A stretch of DNA of 64,000 bases from Porphyrobacter sp. IPPAS B-1204 (GTDB taxonomy: Bacteria; Pseudomonadota; Alphaproteobacteria; Sphingomonadales; Sphingomonadaceae). The stretch's first letter is position 1. Each line of letters opens with the position of its first letter. The stretch spans positions 1,034,802 through 1,098,801 of the forward strand of contig RHGM01000003.1 of the NCBI GenBank assembly GCA_003724185.1, in the 5' to 3' direction. Of this stretch, positions 17,791 to 27,326 are shown in pieces. The translations under genes and the position numbers were made by a program. A model generated the notes under the pieces. It worked only from the letters and a program-made list of their open reading frames with translations, was not told the DNA's origin and did no database searches.

Positions 17791-20025
17791 ATGCAGCCAC
17801 GGTTTCTTAAGGGCTTTTCGGGCAAAGGCGCGACTGTGAAAGACAAGCGCCGCATCGATGCCATCCGTGATCTCGGGCTTCAGGCGATCCCCGATGGCGA
17901 CGTGTTTGCGCACATCACCCACCTGGCGAGCGTCATGCTCGATTGCCCGATCGCGCTGCTTTCTGTGGTCGAGGATGACCGGCAGTGGTTCCTCGGGCGC
18001 ACCGGCACCGATTTGCTGGAAACCCCCATCGGGGACTCCTTCTGCCGGTTCTGCGTGCTGAGCGAAGGCCCGCTGCTGATCGAGGATGCGCGCACCGAGC
18101 CAAGCCTTGCTGATAACCAGCTAGTCACCGGTGCGCCCTTCATCCGTTCCTATCTCGGCGTGCCGATCCGGTCGGATGACGGCCTGTTGCTGGGCGCGCT
18201 GTGCGCGATCTCGCCCGAACCGAACGCTTTCCGCCGCGAACATATCGTGCCGCTGGCGATGCTGGGCGAACTGGCCGAACAGAGCCTTGCGCTGCACGCC
18301 CGCACGCGCGCGCTCAGCTCTGCCAACGCTGCGCTCCAGCAATCGAGCAAGATCTTCCAGCAGGCCGAACGGGCGGTCAATGTCGGCAGCTGGCGGGTCG
18401 ATGGCGCGACGCGGCGGCTGCACTGGTCGGATCAGGTCTATGCCATCACCGGGCTGGAACCCGGCCGTTCGGTCAACGTGGCCGATGTGGTGCAGATGTA
18501 TCATCCCGATGACCGCGCGATGGTCAGCAAGGCGATGGCCGACACCATTGATGACGGCAAGCCGTTCATGTTCGAAACCACCATCCGCCGGACCGATGGC
18601 GAACAGCGCCGCATCCGCGTGGTGGGCGAACGGCTGGATGTTGACGGCCAGCCCGATTGCGTCGCCGGGATCATCCTCGATTGCACCGAGGAACACCTGC
18701 GCAATGTTGCCCTGAAGCGCGCGGCCGAACGCGACCGGCTGACCGGGCTGTTCAACCGCGCCAGTTTCGACCGGCGGCTGGCTGCGGCCATGCAGCGGGC
18801 CGAAAGCGAGCCGGTGACGATCGCGCTGCTCGATCTCGACGGGTTCAAGGATGTCAACGACACGCTCGGCCATCTGGTCGGCGACCGGGTGCTGGAAACC
18901 ATCGCCGCGCAGCTCCAGATGCGAATTTCGCCGGGCATGTTTCTGGCGCGCTGGGGCGGGGATGAATTCGCGCTGCTGTTCCCGTCGGCCATGCCGCTGG
19001 AGGACGTGACCCGGTTTCTGGAAGATCTGCTGGCCGAATTCGGCGACATGCCGCCGCTCGGCAGCGCGCTGCTGAGAATCGGGGCGACCTGCGGCGTGGC
19101 CCGGATGACCACGGCGGCCGGCAGCGAGGAAATCATGCGCCGCGCCGACCTTGCGCTTTATCGCGGCAAGGAAGCCGGGCGCGGTTCGGTGGTGTGCTGG
19201 GATCAGCAGATCGAGGCCCGCCAGTCCGAACGGCAGAAGGCCATCGCCAAGCTGCGCAGCGCGCTCAATGGCGGGCACGCAGTGGCGGCCTATCAGCCGA
19301 TTGTGGAGCTCGACACTGGCCGCGTCCTTTCGGTCGAGGCGCTGTTGCGGCTGCGCGACGACGACGGGACAATCCTCGCCGCAAGCGACGTGTTTGCCGC
19401 GCTGCTCGATCCTGAATTGTCGCGCCGCGTCAGCCGCGTGATGCTGGATCAGGTGGTGACCGATGGCGCCGCGATCCTCGCCCTGTTCGGCCCGGACACG
19501 CGCATCGGCATCAACCTGTCCGAAGCGGATCTGCGCCGCGGGGATTTCGTGCAGCACCTGATCGACGTGATAGACGACAGCGCATTGAGCCCCGCCAACA
19601 TCACCATCGAAGTGACCGAGACCATGCTGCTTGACGCAGGCGGGCAGCTGCGCGCCTCGCTCGCCATGCTGGACGAGTGCGGCTTTACCATCTGCCTCGA
19701 TGATTTCGGCACCGGGTTCTCATCGCTGACGCACCTGCGCGCTTTCCCGATCCACAAGGTCAAGATCGACCGCGATTTCATCGCCGCCATCGCCGAAGAT
19801 CACCAGTCGCGGCTGATCATTCAGGCAATCGTGCAGATGGGCCACAGCCTTGGCCTGCGGGTGGTGGTGGAAGGGGTGGAGACGGAAGAGCAGGAGATTT
19901 TCCTGCGCGCGATCGGCTGCAAGCACGTGCAGGGCTATCGCTATGGCCGCCCGGCGCTGCTGGCGGACTTGCAGGCGCGCTGTGCCGCGCAGGAGCCGCC
20001 CGGCGACACGCGCCGCCGCGCCTGA
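17791..20025 (+). CDS. GAF-PAS-GGDEF-EAL cyclic di-GMP signalling protein
   Basis: This protein of about 744 residues has an N-terminal GAF domain (about 20-170, with FCRFCVLSEGPLLIEDA), a PAS domain (about 195-310, HPDDRAMV), a GGDEF domain (WGGDEFALLFP intact) and an EAL domain. In the EAL domain SVEALLRL, INLSEADL, EVTETM and LDDFGTGFSSL keep the metal ligands and the Lys of KIDRDF. Both synthesis and breakdown of c-di-GMP are therefore possible, and the sensory part may choose between them. No membrane helix is seen. The start is uncertain: TTG 17773, ATG 17791 and GTG 17836 are all in frame. Confidence 0.88.
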   Translation: MQPRFLKGFSGKGATVKDKRRIDAIRDLGLQAIPDGDVFAHITHLASVMLDCPIALLSVVEDDRQWFLGRTGTDLLETPIGDSFCRFCVLSEGPLLIEDARTEPSLADNQLVTGAPFIRSYLGVPIRSDDGLLLGALCAISPEPNAFRREHIVPLAMLGELAEQSLALHARTRALSSANAALQQSSKIFQQAERAVNVGSWRVDGATRRLHWSDQVYAITGLEPGRSVNVADVVQMYHPDDRAMVSKAMADTIDDGKPFMFETTIRRTDGEQRRIRVVGERLDVDGQPDCVAGIILDCTEEHLRNVALKRAAERDRLTGLFNRASFDRRLAAAMQRAESEPVTIALLDLDGFKDVNDTLGHLVGDRVLETIAAQLQMRISPGMFLARWGGDEFALLFPSAMPLEDVTRFLEDLLAEFGDMPPLGSALLRIGATCGVARMTTAAGSEEIMRRADLALYRGKEAGRGSVVCWDQQIEARQSERQKAIAKLRSALNGGHAVAAYQPIVELDTGRVLSVEALLRLRDDDGTILAASDVFAALLDPELSRRVSRVMLDQVVTDGAAILALFGPDTRIGINLSEADLRRGDFVQHLIDVIDDSALSPANITIEVTETMLLDAGGQLRASLAMLDECGFTICLDDFGTGFSSLTHLRAFPIHKVKIDRDFIAAIAEDHQSRLIIQAIVQMGHSLGLRVVVEGVETEEQEIFLRAIGCKHVQGYRYGRPALLADLQARCAAQEPPGDTRRRA

Positions 20026-20026
20026 G

Positions 20027-20530
20027 CTATTGCTGCAAGGCTGCCGTCTGGGGGGGATCCCCGGCGTGGAAGATCAAGGTGGCGACCTGCGTTCCGGCGC
20101 CGATATTGACCCGGTTTTCCTGCCGCGCCCAGACATCGGTGAAGATCTGCGAATTGATCCGCACCGTGGCCTCGCCCGCCGGCGCGGGGGCCTCCTGATA
20201 GACCCACAGACTGCCGCCGGTGATCTCCGCGCCGACATAATCGGGGGTGACGATGTCGCCATTGACCATCAGCAGAAACCGCCGGGCGACATAGCGGCCA
20301 AAGGCTTCCCGGCTGGCCTCACTGCCGATGATGTCGGGGTTCTTCGTCCCCTGAAACCGCAGCGCGTGTTCGGCATCGTGGACCGGCACCTGATGCACGA
20401 TCTCGATCATGCCGGTGCGCGGATTGTGCGCGATGGTGGTGATCGCGATCTTCTGCTGGTGCGCCTGGGCCGGGCCGACCCCGATCGGGGCCAGCACCAG
20501 CGCCAGCAACACCAGCAGACGGCGCAGCAT
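20027..20530 (-). CDS. Small exported protein, DUF6702-like
   Basis: The 167-residue protein has a signal peptide (LLVLLALVLAPIGVGPAQA) and starts its mature part with HQQKIAITTIAHNPRT. It has recurring EIVHQVPVHDAEHAL and RINSQIFTDVW segments that resemble DUF6702. Its start codon at 20530 overlaps the stop of the metallopeptidase gene (TGATG). I cannot assign a function. Tight coupling suggests it assists or binds the peptidase. Its stop lies two bases from the convergent stop of the GGDEF-EAL gene. Confidence 0.75.
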   Translation of the reverse strand: MLRRLLVLLALVLAPIGVGPAQAHQQKIAITTIAHNPRTGMIEIVHQVPVHDAEHALRFQGTKNPDIIGSEASREAFGRYVARRFLLMVNGDIVTPDYVGAEITGGSLWVYQEAPAPAGEATVRINSQIFTDVWARQENRVNIGAGTQVATLIFHAGDPPQTAALQQ

Positions 20531-22995
20531 CACTTCTTCTTCTTGTTGGGTTCGGCCCCGGCAGCCTCACCCATCAGATCGCGGCTGACGCGCGACTTGC
20601 TGGCTTCGTCCTTGAAGGCTTCGACGCGGCTGGGGATGATCCGGCGCGGATATTGGTTGTTTTCGATGTCGGCATCGCCCGTCTCCCAATCGGGATCGAC
20701 CACCACCTGCACCAGTTCCTTGCCCTTGGGATAGACCAACAGCTTGGCCACTTCGCGCGAATTGCGCCGCCAGATTTCGGCCGGGATGTTGAGCTTTTCG
20801 GTGCTGCCGTCCTTGAAGGTCAGGCCAAGGACGATCGGCATCACCAGCCCGCCCTTGTTGCTGAAGTTGAGGACGTAGTAATTCGCGTCCTCCTTCACCG
20901 CCCGGTCAAACGCGGCGCGTTCCCACGGGACGAGGCCTTCGAGGAAATCGGTGTAGCCCTTGCGGTCCTTCGGCGTGACGGTGAACTGGTCGTTTGTGTC
21001 ATAGAAATCGGTGACGCCGGGGTTTTCGAGCACCCAGATCGGCAGGCGCTGTTCCTTGTCGAGCTGGATACCGATTGGTGTCGGCTCATTGGCCTTTTCC
21101 TTGCGGCGGCGCGGCAGGTCGATGTCGGGATCCTTGCTGTCCATCTTCAGGCGGTAGATCGAATCGAGGCTGATATCGACGTGATCGGTGGTGTAGAACC
21201 ACCCGCGCCAGAACCAGTCGAGATCGGTGCCGCTGGCTTCCTCGATGGTGCGGAAGAAGTCGGCCGGCGTGGGGCGCTTGAACTTCCAGCGGCGGGCATA
21301 TTCCTTGAGCGCGAAGTCAAACCGTTCGCGCCCGATCACCGTGTCACGCAGCACATGATAGGCGGCGCTGGGCTTGCCATAGGCGTTGGAGCCGAGATCG
21401 GTGATCGAGTCCGACTGGGTCATGATCGGCTGCTGGTTGTTCGACACCATATAGGGCACCAGATCGCGCGCCAGGCTGCGGGTCCACGGCATATCCGGAT
21501 CCCATTCGTAGCCTGCGACCGAATCCAGAAACGAATTCAGCCCTTCGTCCATCCAGGTCCACTGGCGTTCATCCGAATTGACCGTCATCGGGAAGTAGAT
21601 GTGCCCGATCTCGTGGATCACCACGCCGACCAGGAACATCTTCTCCGCCAGCGAATAGGTCCGGCTGCCATCCTTGTTTAGGATCGTGCGCGGGCCGTTG
21701 AAGGTGATCATCGGATATTCCATCCCGCCAACCGGCCCGTTGACGGACTGCGCGGTGGGATAGGGATAATCGAAGCTGAAGCGCGAATAGACCTTCATGG
21801 TGTGGACCACGGCAGCGGTCGAATACTTCTTCCACAGATCGCCGCCTTCCTTGGGCCAGAAGCTCATGGCGAGGACGGTTTCATGCTCGGCGCCGGGCTG
21901 CTTGTGGCCTTGCGCGTCCCACATGAACTTGCGGCTGGAGGCCCAGGCGAAATCGCGCACATTGGTGGCGGCGAATTGCCAGGTCTTGGTGCCCTTTGGA
22001 TTGCCCGCCTCGGCGGCTGCGGCTTCCTGCGGGGTGACGATGAACATCGGCGCATCGGCATTCTTCGCGGCCTCAAGGCGCTGGCGCTGGGCGGCGGTGA
22101 GCACGGCTTCCGGGTTCTGGAGAACGCCAGTGGAGGCAACGATATGATCGTCAGGCACGGTCATCGCGACGTCGTAATCGCCGAATTCCAGCGTGAATTC
22201 GCCGCGGCCGAGGAACTCCTTGTTGTGCCAGCCTTCGTAGTCCGAATAGACCACCATACGCGGGAACCACTGGGCCAGCAGGAAGATGTCGTTGCCGCCC
22301 TTGCGCGGATCATCGGGGAAATGTTCAAAGCCCGAACGCGCGCTGACCGCGTCTTCCTCGACAATGTTGAACGCCCAATCGATCGCGAATTCCACCGTCT
22401 GTCCGGGCGCGAGCGGTTCGGGCAGGTCGATCCGCATCAGCGTGCCGACGATGGTGTGCGGCAGCTTGGCCCCTGCCAGCGATGTTACCGCGTTGATATC
22501 ATAGCCGTAATCATTGTCGGCCATCGCCTGCTGGCGGCGCAGCTCTTCCATCGAAAGCTTGGTCGGCTCACTGCCGGAACCCAGCGTGACCTTCGGCCCC
22601 CGGCGGCCCGCACCACCGAAAGCATCGGTCAGTTCGGCCATCGAATCCCGCTTGAAGATGTTCTGGTCAAGCTGCATCCACAGCCACGGCAGGCTGTCGG
22701 GCGAATTGTTGGTGTAACGCACCGTGGCGCGCGCGGTGATGCGGCGCTTGGGTTCGTCCAGCGTCGCCTCGATCCGGTAATCGACCTTCTGCTGCCAGTA
22801 TTCATGCCCCGGCGCACCGCTGGCGTTGCGGTAGGTGTTGGGGTCAGGCAGCACTTCGTCAAGCTGCCGGAACTTGTCCTCGAAATCACCCTTGGTCTGC
22901 TGGATTCCCTGCGCATGGGCAGGAAGGGCGAACAGCAGGGCGAAGGCAAACAGCACGAGGCGCAAGGGCGGTCTCCGGGTCGATATGACAGTCAC
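20530..22995 (-). CDS. Exported M1-family zinc metallopeptidase
   Basis: The protein of about 821 residues has a signal peptide (LVLFAFALLFALPAHAQ). The gluzincin site HEIGH (His about 461) is followed by 18 residues and then Glu in DEGLNSF, the exact HEXXH-X18-E spacing of M1 aminopeptidases. The upstream PVGGMEYPMI matches the GGMEN-type substrate-binding motif. Long N- and C-terminal beta regions follow the M1 plan. It should trim peptides in the periplasm. GTG at 22995 is chosen as start because it gives a well-formed signal peptide. It is coupled to the small exported protein downstream. Confidence 0.85.
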   Translation of the reverse strand: MTVISTRRPPLRLVLFAFALLFALPAHAQGIQQTKGDFEDKFRQLDEVLPDPNTYRNASGAPGHEYWQQKVDYRIEATLDEPKRRITARATVRYTNNSPDSLPWLWMQLDQNIFKRDSMAELTDAFGGAGRRGPKVTLGSGSEPTKLSMEELRRQQAMADNDYGYDINAVTSLAGAKLPHTIVGTLMRIDLPEPLAPGQTVEFAIDWAFNIVEEDAVSARSGFEHFPDDPRKGGNDIFLLAQWFPRMVVYSDYEGWHNKEFLGRGEFTLEFGDYDVAMTVPDDHIVASTGVLQNPEAVLTAAQRQRLEAAKNADAPMFIVTPQEAAAAEAGNPKGTKTWQFAATNVRDFAWASSRKFMWDAQGHKQPGAEHETVLAMSFWPKEGGDLWKKYSTAAVVHTMKVYSRFSFDYPYPTAQSVNGPVGGMEYPMITFNGPRTILNKDGSRTYSLAEKMFLVGVVIHEIGHIYFPMTVNSDERQWTWMDEGLNSFLDSVAGYEWDPDMPWTRSLARDLVPYMVSNNQQPIMTQSDSITDLGSNAYGKPSAAYHVLRDTVIGRERFDFALKEYARRWKFKRPTPADFFRTIEEASGTDLDWFWRGWFYTTDHVDISLDSIYRLKMDSKDPDIDLPRRRKEKANEPTPIGIQLDKEQRLPIWVLENPGVTDFYDTNDQFTVTPKDRKGYTDFLEGLVPWERAAFDRAVKEDANYYVLNFSNKGGLVMPIVLGLTFKDGSTEKLNIPAEIWRRNSREVAKLLVYPKGKELVQVVVDPDWETGDADIENNQYPRRIIPSRVEAFKDEASKSRVSRDLMGEAAGAEPNKKKK

Positions 22996-23126
22996 GTGGC
23001 CGCAGGAAAGAGCGCAAAACCGGCAGGGGCGCAAGCCACTATGCGGCGAATGATCGACGAACTGCGTGGTATTCAGTATCATGCGGCATCGAAGACACGC
23101 TTGGCGGCAGAGGCGGTTCACTCTAA

Positions 23127-23324
<198 letters not shown>

Positions 23325-23386
23325 ACTCAGCGAACGCCGATCCCGTGGTTAACCGGGTGGTTACACGGCGGCGCTAAGGCGGGGGA

Positions 23387-24496
23387 ATGTACGAAAGCAG
23401 GATTGCAACGGGCCGCCTGACGGTCTCGGCGGTGGAGGGCTTCCCGCCTGATATCGACGCGCTCGCAGCCCGCAATCTCGCCGGACACGGTTTCCTGCGC
23501 GCCGCATGGTTTGCCGCCCCCGCGCCGACCGGCGGGCGCACGCTGCTGCTGCGGCGCGATGGCGATGAAGGGGCGCTGGCTGCGATCCCCACCATCGCCT
23601 TTGGCCCGGCCATCGCCCGGGCGCGCAAGGTGCCGGGTTCGTATTGGCCGCTGCGCGCTGCGCTGATCGCGCCCGATTGCGATGTCTTCGAACTCGCTCA
23701 CGCTCTCGATCACAGGGCCGCGCGGTGCCTCGGCCCGGTGTGGCGGGTTGGCCCGACGCGGGCCGATGATCCGGCGACCACGATGCTGGTCGCTGCTGCG
23801 CAACTCGCCAACTGGACCGTGCTGGCTCGCCCCGCCGGGACAAGCTGGGTGATCGATCTGGACGCCGCCCGCGACCGGGGCTGGCCGCACGCCTCGTCCG
23901 CCCGCAAGCTGCGCGCCGCCTGGCGCAAGCTCGAAGACTTCGGAAGCCCGCATTGGCGTTATGTCCGCGGCGCGGATTGGGACTCCGCCGCACTGGAAGA
24001 CATGGGCCGGATCGAAGCGGAAAGCTGGATCGCCCGCACCACCGATGGCAGCGGCGCCAAGTTCATGACCCCCGCCCAGCGGGCGTTGTGGAGCCACGTG
24101 CTGAGCGACCCTGTCCTCGCCGAAAAACTCTCCGCCACGATCCTGATGCTGGGCGACCGGCCAATTGCCTTCAGCTTCGATCTCGACGATGGCCCGGTGC
24201 AATATGGCATTGCCGGCAGCTATGCCGAAGATCTGAAGCGGTTCTATATCGGCAAGCTCGCCAATGTCCGCGCGATTGAAGACGCTATTGCTGCCGGGCA
24301 GAGCGTGACGGACCTTGGCGCGGGCGACAACGGGTACAAACGCGACATGGGCGCAGTGCGCGGTTATGACATGACCGATCTGCTGTTCGTTCGCAGCCGC
24401 ACAGCGGCGCGGGTTCTGGCGCGGGTGTGGGGCGAGGCACTGCCGCCCTCGCCGCCGTCAGCAGCGATTATCCCGGGCGCCGCAGCCAATGGCTGA
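23387..24496 (+). CDS. GNAT/FemAB-like acetyltransferase (BioF2-like, PF13480 type)
   Basis: The 369-residue protein resembles the Acetyltransf_6/CelD-type group. Its C-terminal half has SFDLDDGPVQYGIAGSYAEDLK and VTDLGAGDNGYKRDMGA, the typical end of this fold. Such enzymes are often encoded beside exopolysaccharide genes and are thought to acylate sugars or peptides. Here the last eight bases overlap a polysaccharide flippase gene, which agrees with that view. The acceptor is unknown. Confidence 0.8.
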   Translation: MYESRIATGRLTVSAVEGFPPDIDALAARNLAGHGFLRAAWFAAPAPTGGRTLLLRRDGDEGALAAIPTIAFGPAIARARKVPGSYWPLRAALIAPDCDVFELAHALDHRAARCLGPVWRVGPTRADDPATTMLVAAAQLANWTVLARPAGTSWVIDLDAARDRGWPHASSARKLRAAWRKLEDFGSPHWRYVRGADWDSAALEDMGRIEAESWIARTTDGSGAKFMTPAQRALWSHVLSDPVLAEKLSATILMLGDRPIAFSFDLDDGPVQYGIAGSYAEDLKRFYIGKLANVRAIEDAIAAGQSVTDLGAGDNGYKRDMGAVRGYDMTDLLFVRSRTAARVLARVWGEALPPSPPSAAIIPGAAANG

Positions 24497-25976
24497 AGCT
24501 GACCCCATTCCCCCGGCTCCGCCACCCTCGCTGGCATCGCAGGTGCGCACGGCGGTGATCTGGCGTTCGGGCAGCCAGGTGCTGACCCAGATCGTGTCCT
24601 GGGCTTCGACCCTGATCGTGATCCGCCTGCTTGCTCCGCAGGATTACGGATTGTTCGCCATGGCGCAGGTGATGCTGGTGCTGCTTTCCACCATGAACGG
24701 CTGGGGGCTGGCGAGCGCACTGATCCGCGAGGAGGAGGTCACAGAAGAACGCTTGCGGCAAACGCTGGGGATGCTGATCCTGCTCAATTTCGGGTTGGCG
24801 CTGGTGCAGTTTCTTGCCGCGCCGCTGGTCGCCCTGTGGTTCGAAGAACCGATGGTGACCGATCTTCTCAGGGTGCAATCGCTGATCTATCTCGCCGTGC
24901 CGTTCAGCGCTCTGCCCCACGCGATCCTCAGCCGCAGGATGGATTTCCGCCGCCCGGCGCAGGTGCGGCTGGCGGCGGCGTTGGCGGGGGCGACAACCGC
25001 GCTCACCGGCGCATTGAGCGGCTGGGGCGTGTGGACGCTGGTCGCCGCGCCGATGGTGATGTTCCTGACCGAAGCGGTCGGCATGACCTGGGCCGCGCGT
25101 TCCCCGATCCGCCCGAGCTTCCGCTTCAAGGGCGCAGGCCACATCGCCGGTTTCGGCGGGGTGATGACCGCGACCCAGTTGTTCTGGTTCGTCCAGAGCC
25201 AGGCCGATGTGGTGATCGCGGGCCGCGTGCTCGATGCGCATGATCTGGGGGTTTACACCACCGGGCTGTTTCTTGCGCAGTTGCTCGCGGCCAAGTTCGT
25301 GCCGCCGATCAATGAAGTCGCCTATGCCGCCTATTCTCGGCAACAGGATGCCGCCGCATCGGCGCTGCTCGCCACGATCCGGCTGGTGACGATGGTGGCG
25401 CTGCCGGCCTATGCCGGGCTTGCCGTGGTCGCGCCTGTGCTGGTGCCGGTCCTGCTTGGCGAGAAATGGGCCGAAATCGTGCCGCTGCTGCCGATCCTGT
25501 CTGTGGCGATGGCGATGATGACGCTGCAGATTCTGTTCGCCCCCGCCACCAATGCGCGGGGCGTGCCTTGGGCGGCGCTGCGGATCACGATGATCGGCAG
25601 CGTGATCATGCCGAGCGCCTATTTCATCGGATCGCACTGGGGCGTCACCGGCTTTGCGTGGGGCTGGGTGGGCGGCATGGCGGTGCTGACCGGTGCAACG
25701 GTGATCCTTTCGGGCGGTATCATCGGCCTGACCGTCAGCAGCCTTGCCCGTGCGCTTGCGCCGCCGCTGGCCGCTGCGCTGGTGATGGCGGCGGGCGTGG
25801 CGCTGATGCTGCGGGCGCTGCCGCCGGTGCCGGACTTTGCTGCGCTCGGGCTGGCGGTGACGCTGGGCGTGGTGCTGTACCTCGGCGCGCTGCACCTGAT
25901 CGCACCCGACCGGCTGGCCGAAGCGCTGCACTTCATCCGCAACCGGGGCGAGCCTGACGCGCTCCCGGCCGAATAG
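24489..25976 (+). CDS. Oligosaccharide flippase family protein (Wzx-like)
   Basis: The 495-residue protein has about 12-14 membrane helices and the N-terminal layout of the MOP/PST flippases (RTAVIWRSGSQVLTQIVSWA, LAPQDYGLFAMAQV). It should move a lipid-linked oligosaccharide across the inner membrane for exopolysaccharide or lipopolysaccharide synthesis. It is translationally coupled to the acetyltransferase gene upstream, but no polymerase or glycosyltransferase lies nearby, so the substrate is not evident. Confidence 0.88.
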   Translation: MAEADPIPPAPPPSLASQVRTAVIWRSGSQVLTQIVSWASTLIVIRLLAPQDYGLFAMAQVMLVLLSTMNGWGLASALIREEEVTEERLRQTLGMLILLNFGLALVQFLAAPLVALWFEEPMVTDLLRVQSLIYLAVPFSALPHAILSRRMDFRRPAQVRLAAALAGATTALTGALSGWGVWTLVAAPMVMFLTEAVGMTWAARSPIRPSFRFKGAGHIAGFGGVMTATQLFWFVQSQADVVIAGRVLDAHDLGVYTTGLFLAQLLAAKFVPPINEVAYAAYSRQQDAAASALLATIRLVTMVALPAYAGLAVVAPVLVPVLLGEKWAEIVPLLPILSVAMAMMTLQILFAPATNARGVPWAALRITMIGSVIMPSAYFIGSHWGVTGFAWGWVGGMAVLTGATVILSGGIIGLTVSSLARALAPPLAAALVMAAGVALMLRALPPVPDFAALGLAVTLGVVLYLGALHLIAPDRLAEALHFIRNRGEPDALPAE

Positions 25977-26031
25977 AACCTGACAAAAGCGCGCGATTGA
26001 CTTGGGCCCAGCGATGCGGCCAAGCGGGGCC

Positions 26032-26907
26032 ATGAGCACAGCGCGCCCTGCCCCCACGATCCGTTTCTACCCCACCGGCGGGATTGACCTTGCCGTGCAT
26101 GAATGGCCCTCTGACGGCGCGGGAGCGCCGCTGGTCTTCGCCCATGCGACCGGGTTTCACGGACGCGTGTGGGACGCGATCGTGGAACGCTTCCCCGGCC
26201 ACCCCGTCTATGCCATCGACCTGCGCGGTCACGGCCAATCCCGCGCCGGGCCGATTGACGACTGGCGGCTGCTCGCAAGCGATGTGGCTGATTTTATGGA
26301 ACAAGCGGGCATCGGCAAGGCCATCGGTATCGGCCATTCGATGGGCGCGCACACCCTACTGCAAACCGCCGCCGACCATCCGGAGGCCTTCAGCCGCCTC
26401 GTCCTGTTCGATCCGGTGATCCTTGCGCCCGAATTCTACGCCCCCGGCCCGCCGCTCTACACCGCCGAAAACCCCCACCCGACGATCTACCGCAAGCGCG
26501 ATTTCGCCAGCGCCGACGCCATGATCGAACGCTTCCGCAGCCGCGATCCCTATGACCTGTTTGATGCCCGCGTGTTCGCGGATTACTGCCGCCATGGCCT
26601 GACCCAAGCCGCATCGGGAGAGGGTCTGGAACTGGCCTGCGCGCCGGAAGTGGAGGCCAGCGTCTATGCCTCAAGCCGCAGCAATGCGGGCATTCTGGAG
26701 GCCGCGAAGACGGTCGATATTCTTGTGCTGGTGGTGCGGGCACAGCACACCAACCTCAACGATTTCAAGAGCTCGCCGACCTGGCCACAGCTTGCCGCGC
26801 AGCTTGCGCAGGGGACCGATCTTTACCGGCCCGACATGACCCATTTCCACCCGTTTCAAGACCCGGCGGATGCGGCACGGATCATTGCGGAATGGATCGC
26901 GGCCTAG
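26032..26907 (+). CDS. Alpha/beta hydrolase
   Basis: The 291-residue protein has the alpha/beta-hydrolase marks: APLVFAHATGFHGRVWD (oxyanion loop), AIDLRGHGQS, the nucleophile elbow GIGHSMGAH and the late His of DMTHFHPFQDP. A substrate cannot be inferred. The ATG at 26032 gives a normal N-terminus for the fold. It converges with the flagellar operon, with the parS site in the 41-bp gap. Confidence 0.85.
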   Translation: MSTARPAPTIRFYPTGGIDLAVHEWPSDGAGAPLVFAHATGFHGRVWDAIVERFPGHPVYAIDLRGHGQSRAGPIDDWRLLASDVADFMEQAGIGKAIGIGHSMGAHTLLQTAADHPEAFSRLVLFDPVILAPEFYAPGPPLYTAENPHPTIYRKRDFASADAMIERFRSRDPYDLFDARVFADYCRHGLTQAASGEGLELACAPEVEASVYASSRSNAGILEAAKTVDILVLVVRAQHTNLNDFKSSPTWPQLAAQLAQGTDLYRPDMTHFHPFQDPADAARIIAEWIAA

Positions 26908-26920
26908 TGATGTTCCGCAA

Positions 26921-26938
26921 ATGTTTCACGTGAAACAT
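26921..26938. other. parS: parS chromosome partition site (ParB-binding)
   Basis: ATGTTTCACGTGAAACAT is a perfect 18-bp palindrome that contains the canonical 16-bp parS core TGTTTCACGTGAAACA at 26922-26937 with no mismatch. ParB nucleates on such sites to segregate the replication origin. It lies between two convergent genes. This implies a location in the origin-proximal part of the chromosome, or on a plasmid or chromid that uses the same core. Confidence 0.92.
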
Positions 26939-26948
26939 CGCGCAGGCA

Positions 26949-27314
26949 TCACCCCGCCGCGTCCAGTATATCCCTGATATCACTTTGAATTCCCGTAAGG
27001 CTTTGCGCATCGGCCTGTAGGATATTGGCCCCGATCTGGCCCGCCAGCCCGCCATAGAACGCCTTGAGGCTCGTCCCCAAAGGATGCCCCGGCGCGACCG
27101 ATCCCGCCAGCCACAGCAGGATCGTCTGCGCCCGGCTGAGCGGCTCGCTGGGGGCGGGCAAGCCCCGGTCAAGCGCGATCAACGCCTGCCCTAAGGCGGC
27201 CTGCGCTTCTTCCAGACAGATCCGGGTAAGGTCAGCGCTGCCCGACGCCTCGATCCGGGCTTCCAGCGCAACGCGGCGATAGGCGGCGGCGGGGGTCTGG
27301 CTGAGCATCTGCAT
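26949..27314 (-). CDS. fliS: Flagellar export chaperone FliS
   Basis: The 121-residue helical protein has the FliS pattern: an AYRRVALEARIEAS start, an EEAQAALGQALIALDRG helix and the later LKAFYGGLAGQI. It binds flagellin to prevent early polymerisation and guides it to export. It directly follows fliD, as usual. ATG at 27314 is preferred over GTG at 27317. It is the last gene of the flagellar run and ends next to the parS site. Confidence 0.82.
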   Translation of the reverse strand: MQMLSQTPAAAYRRVALEARIEASGSADLTRICLEEAQAALGQALIALDRGLPAPSEPLSRAQTILLWLAGSVAPGHPLGTSLKAFYGGLAGQIGANILQADAQSLTGIQSDIRDILDAAG

Positions 27315-27326
27315 CACGCGGCGTCC

